Shown piece by piece: positions 1-8,017 of a stretch of 22,815 nt of DNA (the stretch's first letter is position 1; every line of letters begins with the position of its first letter). Source of the DNA: JBOHWJ01 sp050736615 (GTDB lineage Bacteria > Desulfobacterota > Binatia > Binatales > Binataceae). The translations under genes and the position numbers were made by a program. The notes under the pieces were generated by a model that saw only the letters and a program-made list of their open reading frames with translations, ran no database searches and had not been told where the DNA came from. Where the stretch lies: contig JBOHWL010000250.1 of NCBI GenBank assembly GCA_050736615.1, positions 1 to 22,815 of the forward strand. The letters run 5' to 3'.

Positions 1-1112
1 CCTTTGGCGAGCGGCGCCACCAGCGGCGTGGAAGACATATTGGCGATCAGCTTCAATCTGCCCTGCTGGCCCTGATCAACCGTAAAATAGGATTTGCCAC
101 CCTGTGGCGCGACCGGCACCGCCTCGAGGCCGCCCTGGTAGACACGTACGGTCGCTGGCACCACTTTGCGCCAATCGGGACTCACGGTAACGAACGTTCT
201 GAATGCCCAATCGATCAATTTCTCGGTCTCGGTGCGCCGCTTTTCCGCCGTGGGTGTGCCGAGCACGGCCGAAATCAAATCGAGGTCATCGGAATGTGAC
301 GAGGCCACGAGATGATAACCGGCCGCCTGAACATGGCCGGTTTTGAGGCCATTCACGCGCGAATCGTAAAACAGGAGGGTGTTGAAGTTCCGCTGCGCAA
401 TCTTGTCGAAGGTGAATTCCTTGGTGCCGGTATATTTTGTGGCGTCGGGAAAGGTCTCGAGCACGGCGCGACCGAGCTTGACCATATCCGCGGCAGTCGT
501 GTACTCCCCCGGCGCGGGGAGTCCGTCGGGGTTGATAAAATGAGTTTCGCTCAGGCCTAGTCGTGCGGCCTCCTGGTTCATTTGCTGAGCGAACGCGTCG
601 GTGCTTCCCGCCAAATACTCCGATAATGCCACTGCGGCATCGTTGCCCGAGGACACCATCAAACCATAGAGCAGATCGTTAACCGGGACTTTCTGCCCGA
701 CCTGCAAGAACATGCGTGAGACGCCGGAGTTGAGAGCGAGACGCCAGGCCTTTTCGCTAACCGGGACTTCGGTTTGTGGAGTGATGCGTCCCTGCTTGAG
801 CGCCTCCATCGTCAGGTAAAAGGTCATCAGCTTGGCGAGGCTCGCCGGCTGCATCTTTTCGTGTTCGTTGTAGGCGTACAGAATGACGCCGCTATGAGCC
901 GCCATCAGTTCGGCGGCACGCGCGTCGAGCGCAAAGGGAGCCGGGCGGTTGCCGAAGACATGAATTGCGCTCAGCGGCACCGCCGGTGGTTGCGGCTCCC
1001 GATGATGCGCCTGGTGTGTACGGGCGGCGTATGCGGGCGCCGTCTGAACCATCGCGACAGCCAATACTATTAGTAACGTGCTTTTTAACGTCATCTTTAG
1101 CTGAAGCTTCAT
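1..1112 (-). CDS. dacA: D-alanyl-D-alanine carboxypeptidase (PBP5/6 type), 3' end outside window
   Basis: Serine-type penicillin-binding protein that removes the terminal D-Ala from peptidoglycan pentapeptides in the periplasm. Reading the minus strand from ATG at 1112 gives 370 codons with no stop, running off the left edge. Residues 1-29 look like a signal peptide (MKLQLKMTLK, hydrophobic core, AYA before Ala30). All three active-site motifs are present: SLAK at 91-94, SGN at 155-157 and KTG at 257-259, in the order and spacing of peptidase family S11. Residues after about 290 match the start of the C-terminal beta domain (PBP5_C), and the membrane anchor would lie outside the window. A GGGGTGG stretch precedes the start. 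Family assignment is firm; dacA versus its paralogues dacC or dacD cannot be separated from sequence alone. It is divergent from the glycosyltransferase gene, so 1113-1345 should carry promoters for both. Confidence 0.93.
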   Translation of the reverse strand, partial: MKLQLKMTLKSTLLIVLAVAMVQTAPAYAARTHQAHHREPQPPAVPLSAIHVFGNRPAPFALDARAAELMAAHSGVILYAYNEHEKMQPASLAKLMTFYLTMEALKQGRITPQTEVPVSEKAWRLALNSGVSRMFLQVGQKVPVNDLLYGLMVSSGNDAAVALSEYLAGSTDAFAQQMNQEAARLGLSETHFINPDGLPAPGEYTTAADMVKLGRAVLETFPDATKYTGTKEFTFDKIAQRNFNTLLFYDSRVNGLKTGHVQAAGYHLVASSHSDDLDLISAVLGTPTAEKRRTETEKLIDWAFRTFVTVSPDWRKVVPATVRVYQGGLEAVPVAPQGGKSYFTVDQGQQGRLKLIANMSSTPLVAPLAK

Positions 1113-1345
1113 CAACCACCCCACGTCGCTTCTCTCCTTCAAAAAGCGAGAGTACGGCCTTGGGTCCGCATGGGCAAGCCGGATTCGCCTGAATTCGACT
1201 TGTCATCCGCCGCGCGCACGCATTTCTCAACAAGGACGCCGCGCCGAACATCGGCAAATCCGAGCGTTTGAGACAATGGCCGATTTTTATCGCGCCGCGC
1301 GTATTCCATTCGGGCGCTATCCCAATTAAACCTTCGAGGAACCAA

Positions 1346-2653
1346 ATGGATTTATCGATTATCATTCCGGTCGTTAACGAACGCGCGAACCTGCGTGTGC
1401 TTATTCCACGGCTGCGTGGATTGCTCGAGCGCGAGCGCGTGAGCTTTGAAATCGTAATCGTCGATGGTGGTTCGTCGGACGGCACGCGCGAAGCGGCATT
1501 GGACTTGGGTGCGCGTGTCTTCGCCGAGGGTCGTCGTGGCTACGCTGGGGCGCTGGAGACTGGCTTGACCGAGGCTCGCGGCGATTATTTGCTGACGCTC
1601 GATGCCGATTTGTCGCATGATCCCGATTTCGCCGCCAAGCTCTGGCGAGCGCGGCATCATGGCGACATCGTGATAGCCTCGCGTTATACGCGCGGTGGTA
1701 TCGCTTATACCAGCCTGCTGCGCCGTTTGCTGAGCGCAGGCTTGAATGTCGCGATGCGGCGGTTGCTGTCGATCCCGGTCAAAGACATGTCGAGTGGATT
1801 TCGGCTGTATCGGCGCCAGGCGATTCAAGGACTGGATTTGCAATCGAAAAATTTCGAGGTGCTCGAAGAGATCCTGGTCAAGGCTTATGCGCGGGGCTTC
1901 AGTGTCTTCGAGGTGCCATTCACATATTTCCCGCGGCAGAGCGGACATTCGCACGTGCGGCTGCTGCGCTTCGGCGCGGATCTGACCTACGCCGCCTTCA
2001 GGTTGTGGCGACTGCGCAACTCGATTGCCTCGGCCGATTATGACGAGCGTGCGTTCTACAGCGTGATTCCACCGCAGCGTTATTGGCAGCGCCGGCGTCA
2101 TCGTATTATCAGCTCGTGGGCGCGCGGCGCGAACCGCACCTTGGATATCGGCTGCGGTTCGAGCGTGATTATCCAAAGCCTTAACCATGCGGTTGGCATG
2201 GACGTGAATATGGCAAAGCTGCGCTTTCTGCGCCGTTACGGCATACCGTTACTGCGCGGCTCCGCGTTCGCCTTGCCGTTCAGGGACGAAAGCTTCGACT
2301 GCGTGATAAACTCCGAAGTAATTGAACACATTCCCTGCGACGACGTGCTGTTTAGCGAAATGTGGCGCGTGCTCAAGCCCGGCGGCACGCTGATTGTTGG
2401 CACGCCCGACTATGCGATGCGCGCGTGGCGAATCATCGAGCCGATTTATGGGTTTGTGCTGGAGGGTGGTTATCACGACGAGCACATCACGCATTACACG
2501 CGTGCGAGTCTCACGGAAATATTGCAGCGTAACCGATTTGCTCCGGCCGAGGCCGCATACATATGCCGCAGCGAGCTGATTATGCGATGCCGCAAAGCCG
2601 GGCGCCCCGCCACGGTGCTGCCAGCCGCCGCCGGCGCCAGTAGCGCCGCGTAA
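1346..2653 (+). CDS. Glycosyltransferase family 2 fused to a class I SAM-dependent methyltransferase
   Basis: A 435-residue two-domain protein. Residues 1-225 are a GT-A glycosyltransferase of the dolichol/polyprenol-phosphate mannosyltransferase type: IIIPVVNE near the start, IVDGGSSDGT at 38-47, the DAD metal-binding motif at 86-88 (DADLSHDP), then KDMSSGFRLYRR at 146-157. Residues about 245-415 are a class I methyltransferase: SAM-binding LDIGCGS at 266-272, an acidic residue in GMDV at 284-287, SEVIEHI at 323-329 and WRVLKPGGTLIVGTP at 340-354. No membrane segments are evident, so it probably acts at the cytoplasmic face. The start at 1346 is preferred over the upstream in-frame ATG at 1268 because a GAGGA Shine-Dalgarno lies 5 nt before it and the GT2 fold begins at once. 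The stop is followed 2 nt later by the phosphotransferase gene. The sugar donor and methyl acceptor are unknown; a lipid-linked sugar or a glycolipid is plausible. Confidence 0.9.
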   Translation: MDLSIIIPVVNERANLRVLIPRLRGLLERERVSFEIVIVDGGSSDGTREAALDLGARVFAEGRRGYAGALETGLTEARGDYLLTLDADLSHDPDFAAKLWRARHHGDIVIASRYTRGGIAYTSLLRRLLSAGLNVAMRRLLSIPVKDMSSGFRLYRRQAIQGLDLQSKNFEVLEEILVKAYARGFSVFEVPFTYFPRQSGHSHVRLLRFGADLTYAAFRLWRLRNSIASADYDERAFYSVIPPQRYWQRRRHRIISSWARGANRTLDIGCGSSVIIQSLNHAVGMDVNMAKLRFLRRYGIPLLRGSAFALPFRDESFDCVINSEVIEHIPCDDVLFSEMWRVLKPGGTLIVGTPDYAMRAWRIIEPIYGFVLEGGYHDEHITHYTRASLTEILQRNRFAPAEAAYICRSELIMRCRKAGRPATVLPAAAGASSAA

Positions 2654-2655
2654 AA

Positions 2656-3681
2656 ATGGAGGCCGCTCGAGTGATTGGCGAACCGGAAGAACAAGCATTG
2701 AACGCGCTCGTGCGTGCGAAGACCGGCGATGACAACGCTCGCGCACATTCGCTGGAAACTTTGCCCGGCCATGCCGGTTTCAGCTACAGCTTCGTGTTGG
2801 AACGAATGCCGGGCGCTGAGCCGGCCGGCAAGCTGGTGCTGCGAATTGCGCCGCCCAACGTGAAGATTGCCGGACCCGCCGACATTATGCGCCAGGCGCG
2901 TATCATGCTGTCGTTAGCGGATAGCGACGTGCCGGTTCCGCAGATCTATTGGTACGGAGATGAACCCGAATTTTTTGCGCGCCCATACTTCGTGGCCGCG
3001 TTCCTCGACGGTTTCAAAATCAGTGATGCGTCCGAACCGCCCGAGACCTTGCGAAGCTGCGCGCGCATCGGGGTCGAGACACTGGTCAAGTTGCACACGC
3101 TTCCATGGGAGCCGCGGCGCCACGCTTTCGGCCAGCCCGTGGCGCTGAATGATGAAATGAAGCGTCTCGACTACTTGCTGGATCGTCCCACCCTGGACCC
3201 GGCGGTGGTGGCGCGGGCGCCGGAATTGCGCGAACGATTGCGCGCGAGCCTGCCGCGGGACGCGCGCGTCGGATGTGTTCATGGCGATTTCCAATGGGCC
3301 AATGTGCTCTTCTCGCGCCAACGTGCGCTCGCGGTGATCGATTGGGAAATAGCGCTTACCGGACCCACGCTGCTCGATCTGGGCTGGTTGTGCTTCTTTT
3401 CCGACCCGGCAAGCTGGGTCGAAACCGCAACCCAACGGGTGATGCCGCTCAGTGCGGAAGAAATCGTCGAGATTTACGCCGCGGCCGCTCGCTTCGACGT
3501 GTCCACCGCTCAAGTGAAATGGTTTCGCGCGTTTGCCGGTTACCGCTTTGGGGTAATCACTTGTTTCAATCTGATGCTGCATCGGAGAGGTAAACGCGAC
3601 GATCCTCACTGGGAGGAAGTCGCCTTGTCCGCCCCGCGTATGTTTGAGCACGCGCTCGATTTGCTCGATCAGATGGGTTAG
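2656..3681 (+). CDS. APH-family phosphotransferase (ACAD10/11 N-terminal-like)
   Basis: A 341-residue protein with the aminoglycoside-phosphotransferase/protein-kinase-like fold. The catalytic loop is CVHGDFQWANVLF, with HGD at 209-211 and the metal-binding Asn at 216. The second metal motif is VIDWE with Asp229. An N-terminal lobe segment KLVLRIAPP (59-67) holds the likely nucleotide-binding beta strands. The pattern resembles the phosphotransferases often found with acyl-CoA dehydrogenases and the N-terminal domain of ACAD10/11, which are reported to phosphorylate hydroxylated acyl groups, rather than true antibiotic-resistance kinases. It starts 2 nt after the glycosyltransferase-methyltransferase stop, so the two are surely co-transcribed and probably translationally coupled. 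The substrate is not deducible; it could be a sugar, a choline-like alcohol or a hydroxyacyl-CoA. Confidence 0.86.
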   Translation: MEAARVIGEPEEQALNALVRAKTGDDNARAHSLETLPGHAGFSYSFVLERMPGAEPAGKLVLRIAPPNVKIAGPADIMRQARIMLSLADSDVPVPQIYWYGDEPEFFARPYFVAAFLDGFKISDASEPPETLRSCARIGVETLVKLHTLPWEPRRHAFGQPVALNDEMKRLDYLLDRPTLDPAVVARAPELRERLRASLPRDARVGCVHGDFQWANVLFSRQRALAVIDWEIALTGPTLLDLGWLCFFSDPASWVETATQRVMPLSAEEIVEIYAAAARFDVSTAQVKWFRAFAGYRFGVITCFNLMLHRRGKRDDPHWEEVALSAPRMFEHALDLLDQMG

Positions 3682-3769
3682 TAATCGTCGCCGGAATCCC
3701 TCAGGCCATGGAGCGAATTATAACATTGGTGCACCGCGATAACGGCGGCCACAGAGTAATCACACGAAA

Positions 3770-4654
3770 ATGAAGATAGGAATTACCGCAATAGGCATCG
3801 GCAAGGCGGCACGGCCGAACACCATTCGCATGGTGGCGACCCATGCGGAGCGGCTCAACTTCGGCACGCTATGGGCGCCGGAGCACGTGGCGCTCTTTGA
3901 CCAGCACCGCTCGCGTTATCCGTATTCGGAAAATGGCCGGTTTTTGGCGCCGAGTGACATTGATCTGCTCGATCCCTTTATCGGGCTGACCTACGCTGCC
4001 GCATGTACCAGCAGGATTCGGCTGGCGACCGGGATTTGCCTGGTTCCGGAGCACAATCCGCTGGTATTGGCGAAGGTGATCGCGAGCCTCGACTATTTGA
4101 GCGGCGGACGGTTCGCTCTGGGCGTGGGGGTGGGTTGGTCCGAGGACGAATTCGCGGCACTCGGCATTCCTTTCGCGCGACGCGGCAAACGCACGACTGA
4201 GTATATCGACATGATGCGTAAGCTGTGGAGCGAGCCGGTCTCGAGCTTCGATGGAGAATTTGTGCGGTTCGCCGGCGTCAGGAGCTTCCCAAAACCATCG
4301 CAGGGTGGCGGAGTACCGGTGATATTCGGCGGGGAAAGTATGCCGGCGCTGAGAAGAGTCGCCAAGCATGGGGACGGATGGTTCGGCGTGAAGCTTACTC
4401 CTGATCAGGCCGCCGATAAGATCGCGACTTTGCGCGCCTTGGTTGAGCGGGAGGGACGCGATCATCGGCGGCTTCAAATAATCATCTCACCGTATGAGAA
4501 CAAGGTGAGCGCGGACGATCTACGCGCCTATCACGAGCTTGGCGTCACCGAATTTGTTCCATTCGTGAGACTTCCGAGCGATGAATCACAGATTGCCACC
4601 CAGCTTGAACAGGTCGCGCGCGAATGGGTGGAACCGGCGGCCAAGCTGGAATGA
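3770..4654 (+). CDS. LLM-class (probably F420-dependent) oxidoreductase
   Basis: A 294-residue bacterial-luciferase-like TIM-barrel protein. Characteristic stretches are MKIGITAIGIG at the N terminus, LWAPEHV at 34-40, RIRLATGICLVPEHNP at 82-97, LDYLSGGRFALGVGVGW at 107-123 with SEDEF following, and PVIFGG in the C-terminal half. These match the LLM F420-dependent families described for actinobacteria and many uncultured phyla. Such enzymes transfer hydride between F420H2 (less often FMNH2) and small organic substrates in the cytosol. An 88-nt gap separates it from the phosphotransferase, so membership of the same transcript is possible but not shown. No F420 biosynthesis gene is in the window, so the cofactor is inferred from family resemblance, and FMN remains possible. 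Confidence 0.87.
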   Translation: MKIGITAIGIGKAARPNTIRMVATHAERLNFGTLWAPEHVALFDQHRSRYPYSENGRFLAPSDIDLLDPFIGLTYAAACTSRIRLATGICLVPEHNPLVLAKVIASLDYLSGGRFALGVGVGWSEDEFAALGIPFARRGKRTTEYIDMMRKLWSEPVSSFDGEFVRFAGVRSFPKPSQGGGVPVIFGGESMPALRRVAKHGDGWFGVKLTPDQAADKIATLRALVEREGRDHRRLQIIISPYENKVSADDLRAYHELGVTEFVPFVRLPSDESQIATQLEQVAREWVEPAAKLE

Positions 4655-5958
4655 CCGAGCCCGCGGGAGGGCGTCATTGGTTCGGTTACCGGACCGCAGG
4701 CGCGGGATGCTGGGTAAAAACGCTGGCAATGAGGTTCTCAACGCGGGAATCATCAGAGAAAAGTCCTGTCGACGTCTCGCCGCGACGTAAACGGCGCGGA
4801 CGGATCCGCAAAGTTCAGTGCGCGCGCATCGCGCGCACATGGTTATCTGCAACGCTGGCCTTTCACTAAACGAAGAACAGGCTTAGCCACTCTTGTTTTT
4901 CCGGTGCGCGGTCTTCCGCCCGCCCAGCTAATGAACATCCGCATGGTGTTGAACGCTAAGCCGATTCGACTCGGCCCTGCTTCGCTACCTGCGGTGGTTC
5001 GGATGATTTTCTCGTTAGACGAAGGAGCAGCTCCGGCGGCTGACAAAGAGGCTGGAGAGTTTCTCTTATTGCGGGAAGTGATTCTGGCTGGCATGACTAA
5101 CCTCACGAAAATCGGTGCCGGTGGGACTTGCTACTGCTCAAGCGCTCCGTAATGGTTCGGAGGCGGATGAGAGTGGGTCGGATTATCGACTGCGCGAATG
5201 CGGTGCCAACCGCACGCGGCAAGCGCCTCGGTTTAAATTGGCTCATCCAGGCGTTCGCACTGAGCCGGCCACAGAAGAAGCGGCTAAAGTTTCGTTCCAT
5301 AAATAAGACTGATAGACGGACATAGTGGACCTGATGATCAACGGGGCCCGGTTGAACAGATTGGAATCGGCGCTGTATGCCTGGCTTCGGCTGCTTCGTT
5401 GATATGGGCCCGCATCGGTGAAATGCCTTTTATCGACGTACACTTTCATCTCATGCAAACCAGTTGCCACATCCGCTACTATCGCCGTTTGGACGAGAGC
5501 GATTGAGAACTTTCAGAAACTTCAGCCATTCTAATACGCGCACAGGGATTCATCGTGAATGTGAATAGCTTGGATGGGTTTAAACGCTTCTGATGGCACG
5601 TTCCGCCCTCGCGCGTACACGCGTAAGAATTTCCTTGGATTTTCGTCTATTCAGCCAAGACGAGCCTTGGCACGTCTGCTATGAGACGCCGTCAAGAAGC
5701 ATTTTCGGCGTTCTGCCAAGAATCGTCGATTGAGCCGCATGAAGATGCAACACGCCACATTCGGCATGCTGTTTGCTCAACCTTAACCGGGTTGAGCAGA
5801 TGTTGCATGTAAGAAAGGCAGACGGAGCGCGCGCGAAACTATCCAATGATTGGAATCGTCGCGCATGAACGGGGTGTTGACGTGCCGCGTTCTGAATATT
5901 GCGTCGCCGTCAGCCAAGCGTATGCCTGCAAATGAACTGGAATGCCGGAATTTCAAAA
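4655..5958. other. Gene-poor region, possibly decayed sequence
   Basis: About 1.3 kb with no open frame that shows a recognisable domain or a convincing ribosome binding site. Open frames up to 88 codons occur on both strands and overlap each other without a preferred frame. Base composition looks less GC-rich than the flanking genes, especially 5240-5800. A short frame at 5423-5506 begins MPFIDVHFHLM, like the metal-binding start of amidohydrolases, but ends after 27 residues. A hairpin-forming segment is at 5745-5808. I find no tRNA, rRNA or transposase signature. Confidence 0.5.
5745..5808. repeat. Nested inverted repeat (hairpin)
   Basis: The inner arms TGCTCAACC (5774-5782) and GGTTGAGCA (5790-5798) pair perfectly over 9 bp with a 7-nt loop. 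Outside them ATGCAACA (5745-5752) pairs with TGTTGCAT (5801-5808) over 8 bp, leaving 21 unpaired bases on the left and 2 on the right. No T-tract follows on either strand, so it is not a classic intrinsic terminator. It lies 150 bp upstream of the DksA-like gene and could be a regulatory leader, a small RNA element or a remnant inverted repeat. Confidence 0.45.
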
Positions 5959-6537
5959 ATGAAGACTGATGATAAACGAACAGAAGACTTGCGCAAACTA
6001 TTGACGCGCCGCCGAGACGAAGCGATGCAGCGCGTGCAGGCGATTCGGCGGAATCAAAACGATGACGCGCTTTCAACACCAGGCGACACCCTGGATGTCG
6101 CCAAGTCGCTGACCGATGTGGAGACCCGTGCCACGTTGATTGAAAGGGCGGAAACACAATTGCGCGGTATAGACGGCGCGTTGGCGCAGCTCGAACAAGG
6201 CGAATATGGCGTTTGTGCCAATTGCGGTGAGGAAATTCCGTTAGCGCGTCTCGAAGCGGTTCCCTCGGCGACCCTGTGCGTGGACTGCCAGAATAAGCTT
6301 GGCCGCCGGGCTATGCCTGAGCGTGAATTGGGACGATCGGCATACGCGCAGTGGACCCCGCCGGCTGAGGCGGACGAAAATAGAGTGCTGACCGACGAGG
6401 GCGGGCCCGACGCGGATGCGCTGAGTGTACGGTCCGAAATGGGGACCGAGCGCAATCATGGCCAGGAAGAAGAATACGACGAGGCTCCGGTCACGCGCCG
6501 GCCGGGCCGCCCCCGAAAAGAGCATGCGTCAAACTAG
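5959..6537 (+). CDS. DksA/TraR-family zinc-finger protein with C-terminal AT-hook
   Basis: A 192-residue protein. Residues 8-75 are predicted helical and rich in Arg/Glu, as in the DksA coiled coil. A four-cysteine zinc finger follows, CANC at 86-89 and CVDC at 107-110, with the usual DksA/TraR core LEQGEYGVCANCGEEIPLAR and LEAVPSATLC. After about residue 115 the chain departs from the family: an acidic linker (TDEGGPDADA and EEEYDE) ends in RPGRPRK at 181-187, a textbook AT-hook core for minor-groove DNA binding. DksA proteins act in the RNA polymerase secondary channel to modulate initiation. The DNA-binding tail here is unusual. The start at 5959 is chosen because a GGAA lies 8 nt upstream and homology begins just after it; in-frame starts at 5932 and 5899 exist. 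Targets are unknown. Confidence 0.87.
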   Translation: MKTDDKRTEDLRKLLTRRRDEAMQRVQAIRRNQNDDALSTPGDTLDVAKSLTDVETRATLIERAETQLRGIDGALAQLEQGEYGVCANCGEEIPLARLEAVPSATLCVDCQNKLGRRAMPERELGRSAYAQWTPPAEADENRVLTDEGGPDADALSVRSEMGTERNHGQEEEYDEAPVTRRPGRPRKEHASN

Positions 6538-6633
6538 CGCCTGCGAAAATTCGCCACCGCTGAGAACAAACACCTAAATTCGCACGGAGTTTGCCGAACA
6601 ATAACGAGTATAGAAGAAGAAATCTTTAGCGAG

Positions 6634-6876
6634 TTGGTCGCAATGATCCGTCAAAACGTCGAAGCTTATCGACATGCGATGGAATTGCTATTGGAACAGC
6701 CGGAGTTGGCCCATTTTTGCGAAGAACAGGCGGATAATCATGAGCCTGTCGCGGAGGCGCTGGAGCATGAATTGGAGCGGCATGGGCAAAGCGCGTTTGC
6801 CCATGCCGCTGAAGTGCCACCCGCTCTGAAGGCTGGAGTGAACCCGCACCCGACGCCGACGCCCGAGCGTGCTTGA
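6634..6876 (+). CDS. Small acidic helical protein of unknown function
   Basis: An 80-residue frame starting at TTG 6634, with an in-frame ATG at 6643. I do not recognise the family. Residues 4-50 (MIRQNVEAYRHAMELLLEQP and on through ALEHELERHG) are strongly helical and acidic with several His residues. The last 25 residues are Pro/Ala-rich and probably disordered. The frame stays open upstream through codons reading ITSIEEEIFSE directly before the TTG, with a GGAG at 6586-6589, so the true start may lie further 5' at a non-standard codon. It follows the DksA-like gene by 96 nt on the same strand, and co-expression is possible. Amino acid usage looks coding, but function is open. Confidence 0.55.
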   Translation: MVAMIRQNVEAYRHAMELLLEQPELAHFCEEQADNHEPVAEALEHELERHGQSAFAHAAEVPPALKAGVNPHPTPTPERA

Positions 6877-6930
6877 GGCGGCGGTGAAACTGCCGTACCT
6901 TTAGCCATTCAGTGTAGGCGACTTTGAGAG

Positions 6931-7134
6931 ATGGGCGTGTTCGACTTCAAAGGCAAAGCGGGATTGGTTACGGGCGGTGGCTCCGGAATCGGTCGGGCAA
7001 CCGCACTTGGGTTCGCGCTTGCCGGCGGCGCGATCGTGCGACGCGCGCGGTGATTCCAATCATGAAAGAGCAGGGCGGCGGCCTACGTGGTGGATGGCGG
7101 CCAGACCATCGATACCGGGAATGCGCTCGGCTGA
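6931..7134 (+). pseudogene. Internally deleted short-chain dehydrogenase/reductase remnant
   Basis: Three separate pieces of an SDR survive within 204 bp. Piece 1 begins at ATG 6931 with MGVFDFKGKAGLVTGGGSG and continues IGRATALGFALAGG, the Rossmann TGxxxGIG dinucleotide motif, then stops at TGA 7051-7053. Piece 2, one frame over at 7050-7082, reads VIPIMKEQGGG, the segment that precedes the catalytic Ser strand in classical SDRs. Piece 3, back in the first frame at 7081-7134, reads AYVVDGGQTID and ends in TGA, matching the usual SDR C terminus. A normal SDR has about 250 residues, so roughly 180 codons, including the YxxxK active site, have been lost in at least two deletions. It cannot encode a working enzyme. 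It converges with dapB. Confidence 0.82.
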
Positions 7135-7156
7135 ACTGGCCGACCGCCACGAGCCG

Positions 7157-7954
7157 TTAAAGGCCGAGAACTTCCCTCATTCCATACACGCCGGGTGGCT
7201 GCCGCTCGATCCACGCGGCCGCGCGCAGCGCTCCGCGCGCCAGTGACTCACGGCTTTGCGCCCGATGAATTAGCTCAAGCCGTTCGCCTTGGCCGCCGAA
7301 AATCACGGTATGATCCCCGACCGCATCCCCGGCCCGCAATCCCATTACCGCGATCTGATCGCGCGGACGCGGACCAGTGATTCCTTCGCGGCCATGGACC
7401 GCGTGACTGCCGAAATCCTGCCCGCGCGCGTCGGCAATCAGGCGGCCTAGGGCAAGAGCGGTCCCGCTTGGCGCGTCGATTTTGGTGCGATGATGGATTT
7501 CGATCACTTCGGCATCGAAATCGCTTAGAATTTTCGCGACCTCAGCCACGATTTTCATTAGCACATTAACGCCCACGCTCATGTTTGGCGCCAGTACGGT
7601 GCGCGTGCGCGCGCCCAAATCGCGCGCGATCTGTTCGGAGTCCGGGGTGAAGCCGGTCGAGCCGACCACGATCGCGGCGCCGCTCGCCGAGGCGACTTTA
7701 AGATGTGCCAGCGAGGCCGCCGCAGTGGTGAAGTCCAGCGTCACCGTATCGCGCCGCGCAATCGCCGCGTAATCTTGGGTTATCTTAACACCAAGCGAAC
7801 CGACGCCAGCGACCTCGCCGGCGTCCTCGCCGAGATGGGGAACACCGTCAGCTTCGAGCGCGCCCGCCAACTCGTGGCCAGGGTCCTGCGCGATGAGTGC
7901 GACTAACAAACGCCCCATCCGGCCCGCCGCGCCTGACACGATCAATTTGGCCAT
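7157..7954 (-). CDS. dapB: 4-hydroxy-tetrahydrodipicolinate reductase
   Basis: A 265-residue cytosolic enzyme that reduces hydroxytetrahydrodipicolinate with NAD(P)H in the diaminopimelate/lysine pathway. The N-terminal nucleotide-binding motif is VSGAAGRMGR at 6-15. The signature EIHHRTKIDAPSGTA at 152-166 contains the catalytic His154/His155 and Lys158. LDFTTAAA at 73-80 and VVGSTGF at 96-102 are further family motifs. Length is normal (family about 265-275). A GGAGGA Shine-Dalgarno lies 7 nt before the ATG at 7954. No other dap gene is adjacent, so it seems to be a stand-alone unit, with only the small zinc-binding gene 142 nt upstream on the same strand. Confidence 0.97.
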   Translation of the reverse strand: MAKLIVSGAAGRMGRLLVALIAQDPGHELAGALEADGVPHLGEDAGEVAGVGSLGVKITQDYAAIARRDTVTLDFTTAAASLAHLKVASASGAAIVVGSTGFTPDSEQIARDLGARTRTVLAPNMSVGVNVLMKIVAEVAKILSDFDAEVIEIHHRTKIDAPSGTALALGRLIADARGQDFGSHAVHGREGITGPRPRDQIAVMGLRAGDAVGDHTVIFGGQGERLELIHRAQSRESLARGALRAAAWIERQPPGVYGMREVLGL

Positions 7955-8017
7955 CGATGCTCCTCCCGAGGTGAGAGCGTACCAACTAAGGCGCTCCCAA
8001 GATCGCTGGCGTGCCCA

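Noticed and set aside
1268..1345. Upstream extension of the glycosyltransferase
   Set aside because: The 26 extra residues carry no GT2 homology, while a GAGGA site 5 nt before 1346 marks the start.
892..1485. 197-codon open frame on the minus strand
   Set aside because: It runs out of frame through the start of the carboxypeptidase gene, has low-complexity Arg/Ser/Ala content and no domain; the overlapping DacA frame has all three active-site motifs.
1352..2188. 278-codon open frame on the minus strand
   Set aside because: Antisense to the glycosyltransferase domain, with no recognisable motif; long antisense frames are expected in GC-rich coding DNA.
2914..3651. 245-codon open frame on the minus strand
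   Set aside because: Antisense shadow of the APH-like phosphotransferase, without any domain.
4955..4985. tRNA-like T-arm (GATTCGACTC)
   Set aside because: The flanking bases do not give the G53-C61 pair or a cloverleaf, and no acceptor stem is found.
4904..5152. 82-codon open frame, and 87 codons antisense at 4843-5106
   Set aside because: No ribosome binding site, no recognisable domain, and both strands are equally open, so there is no evidence for either.
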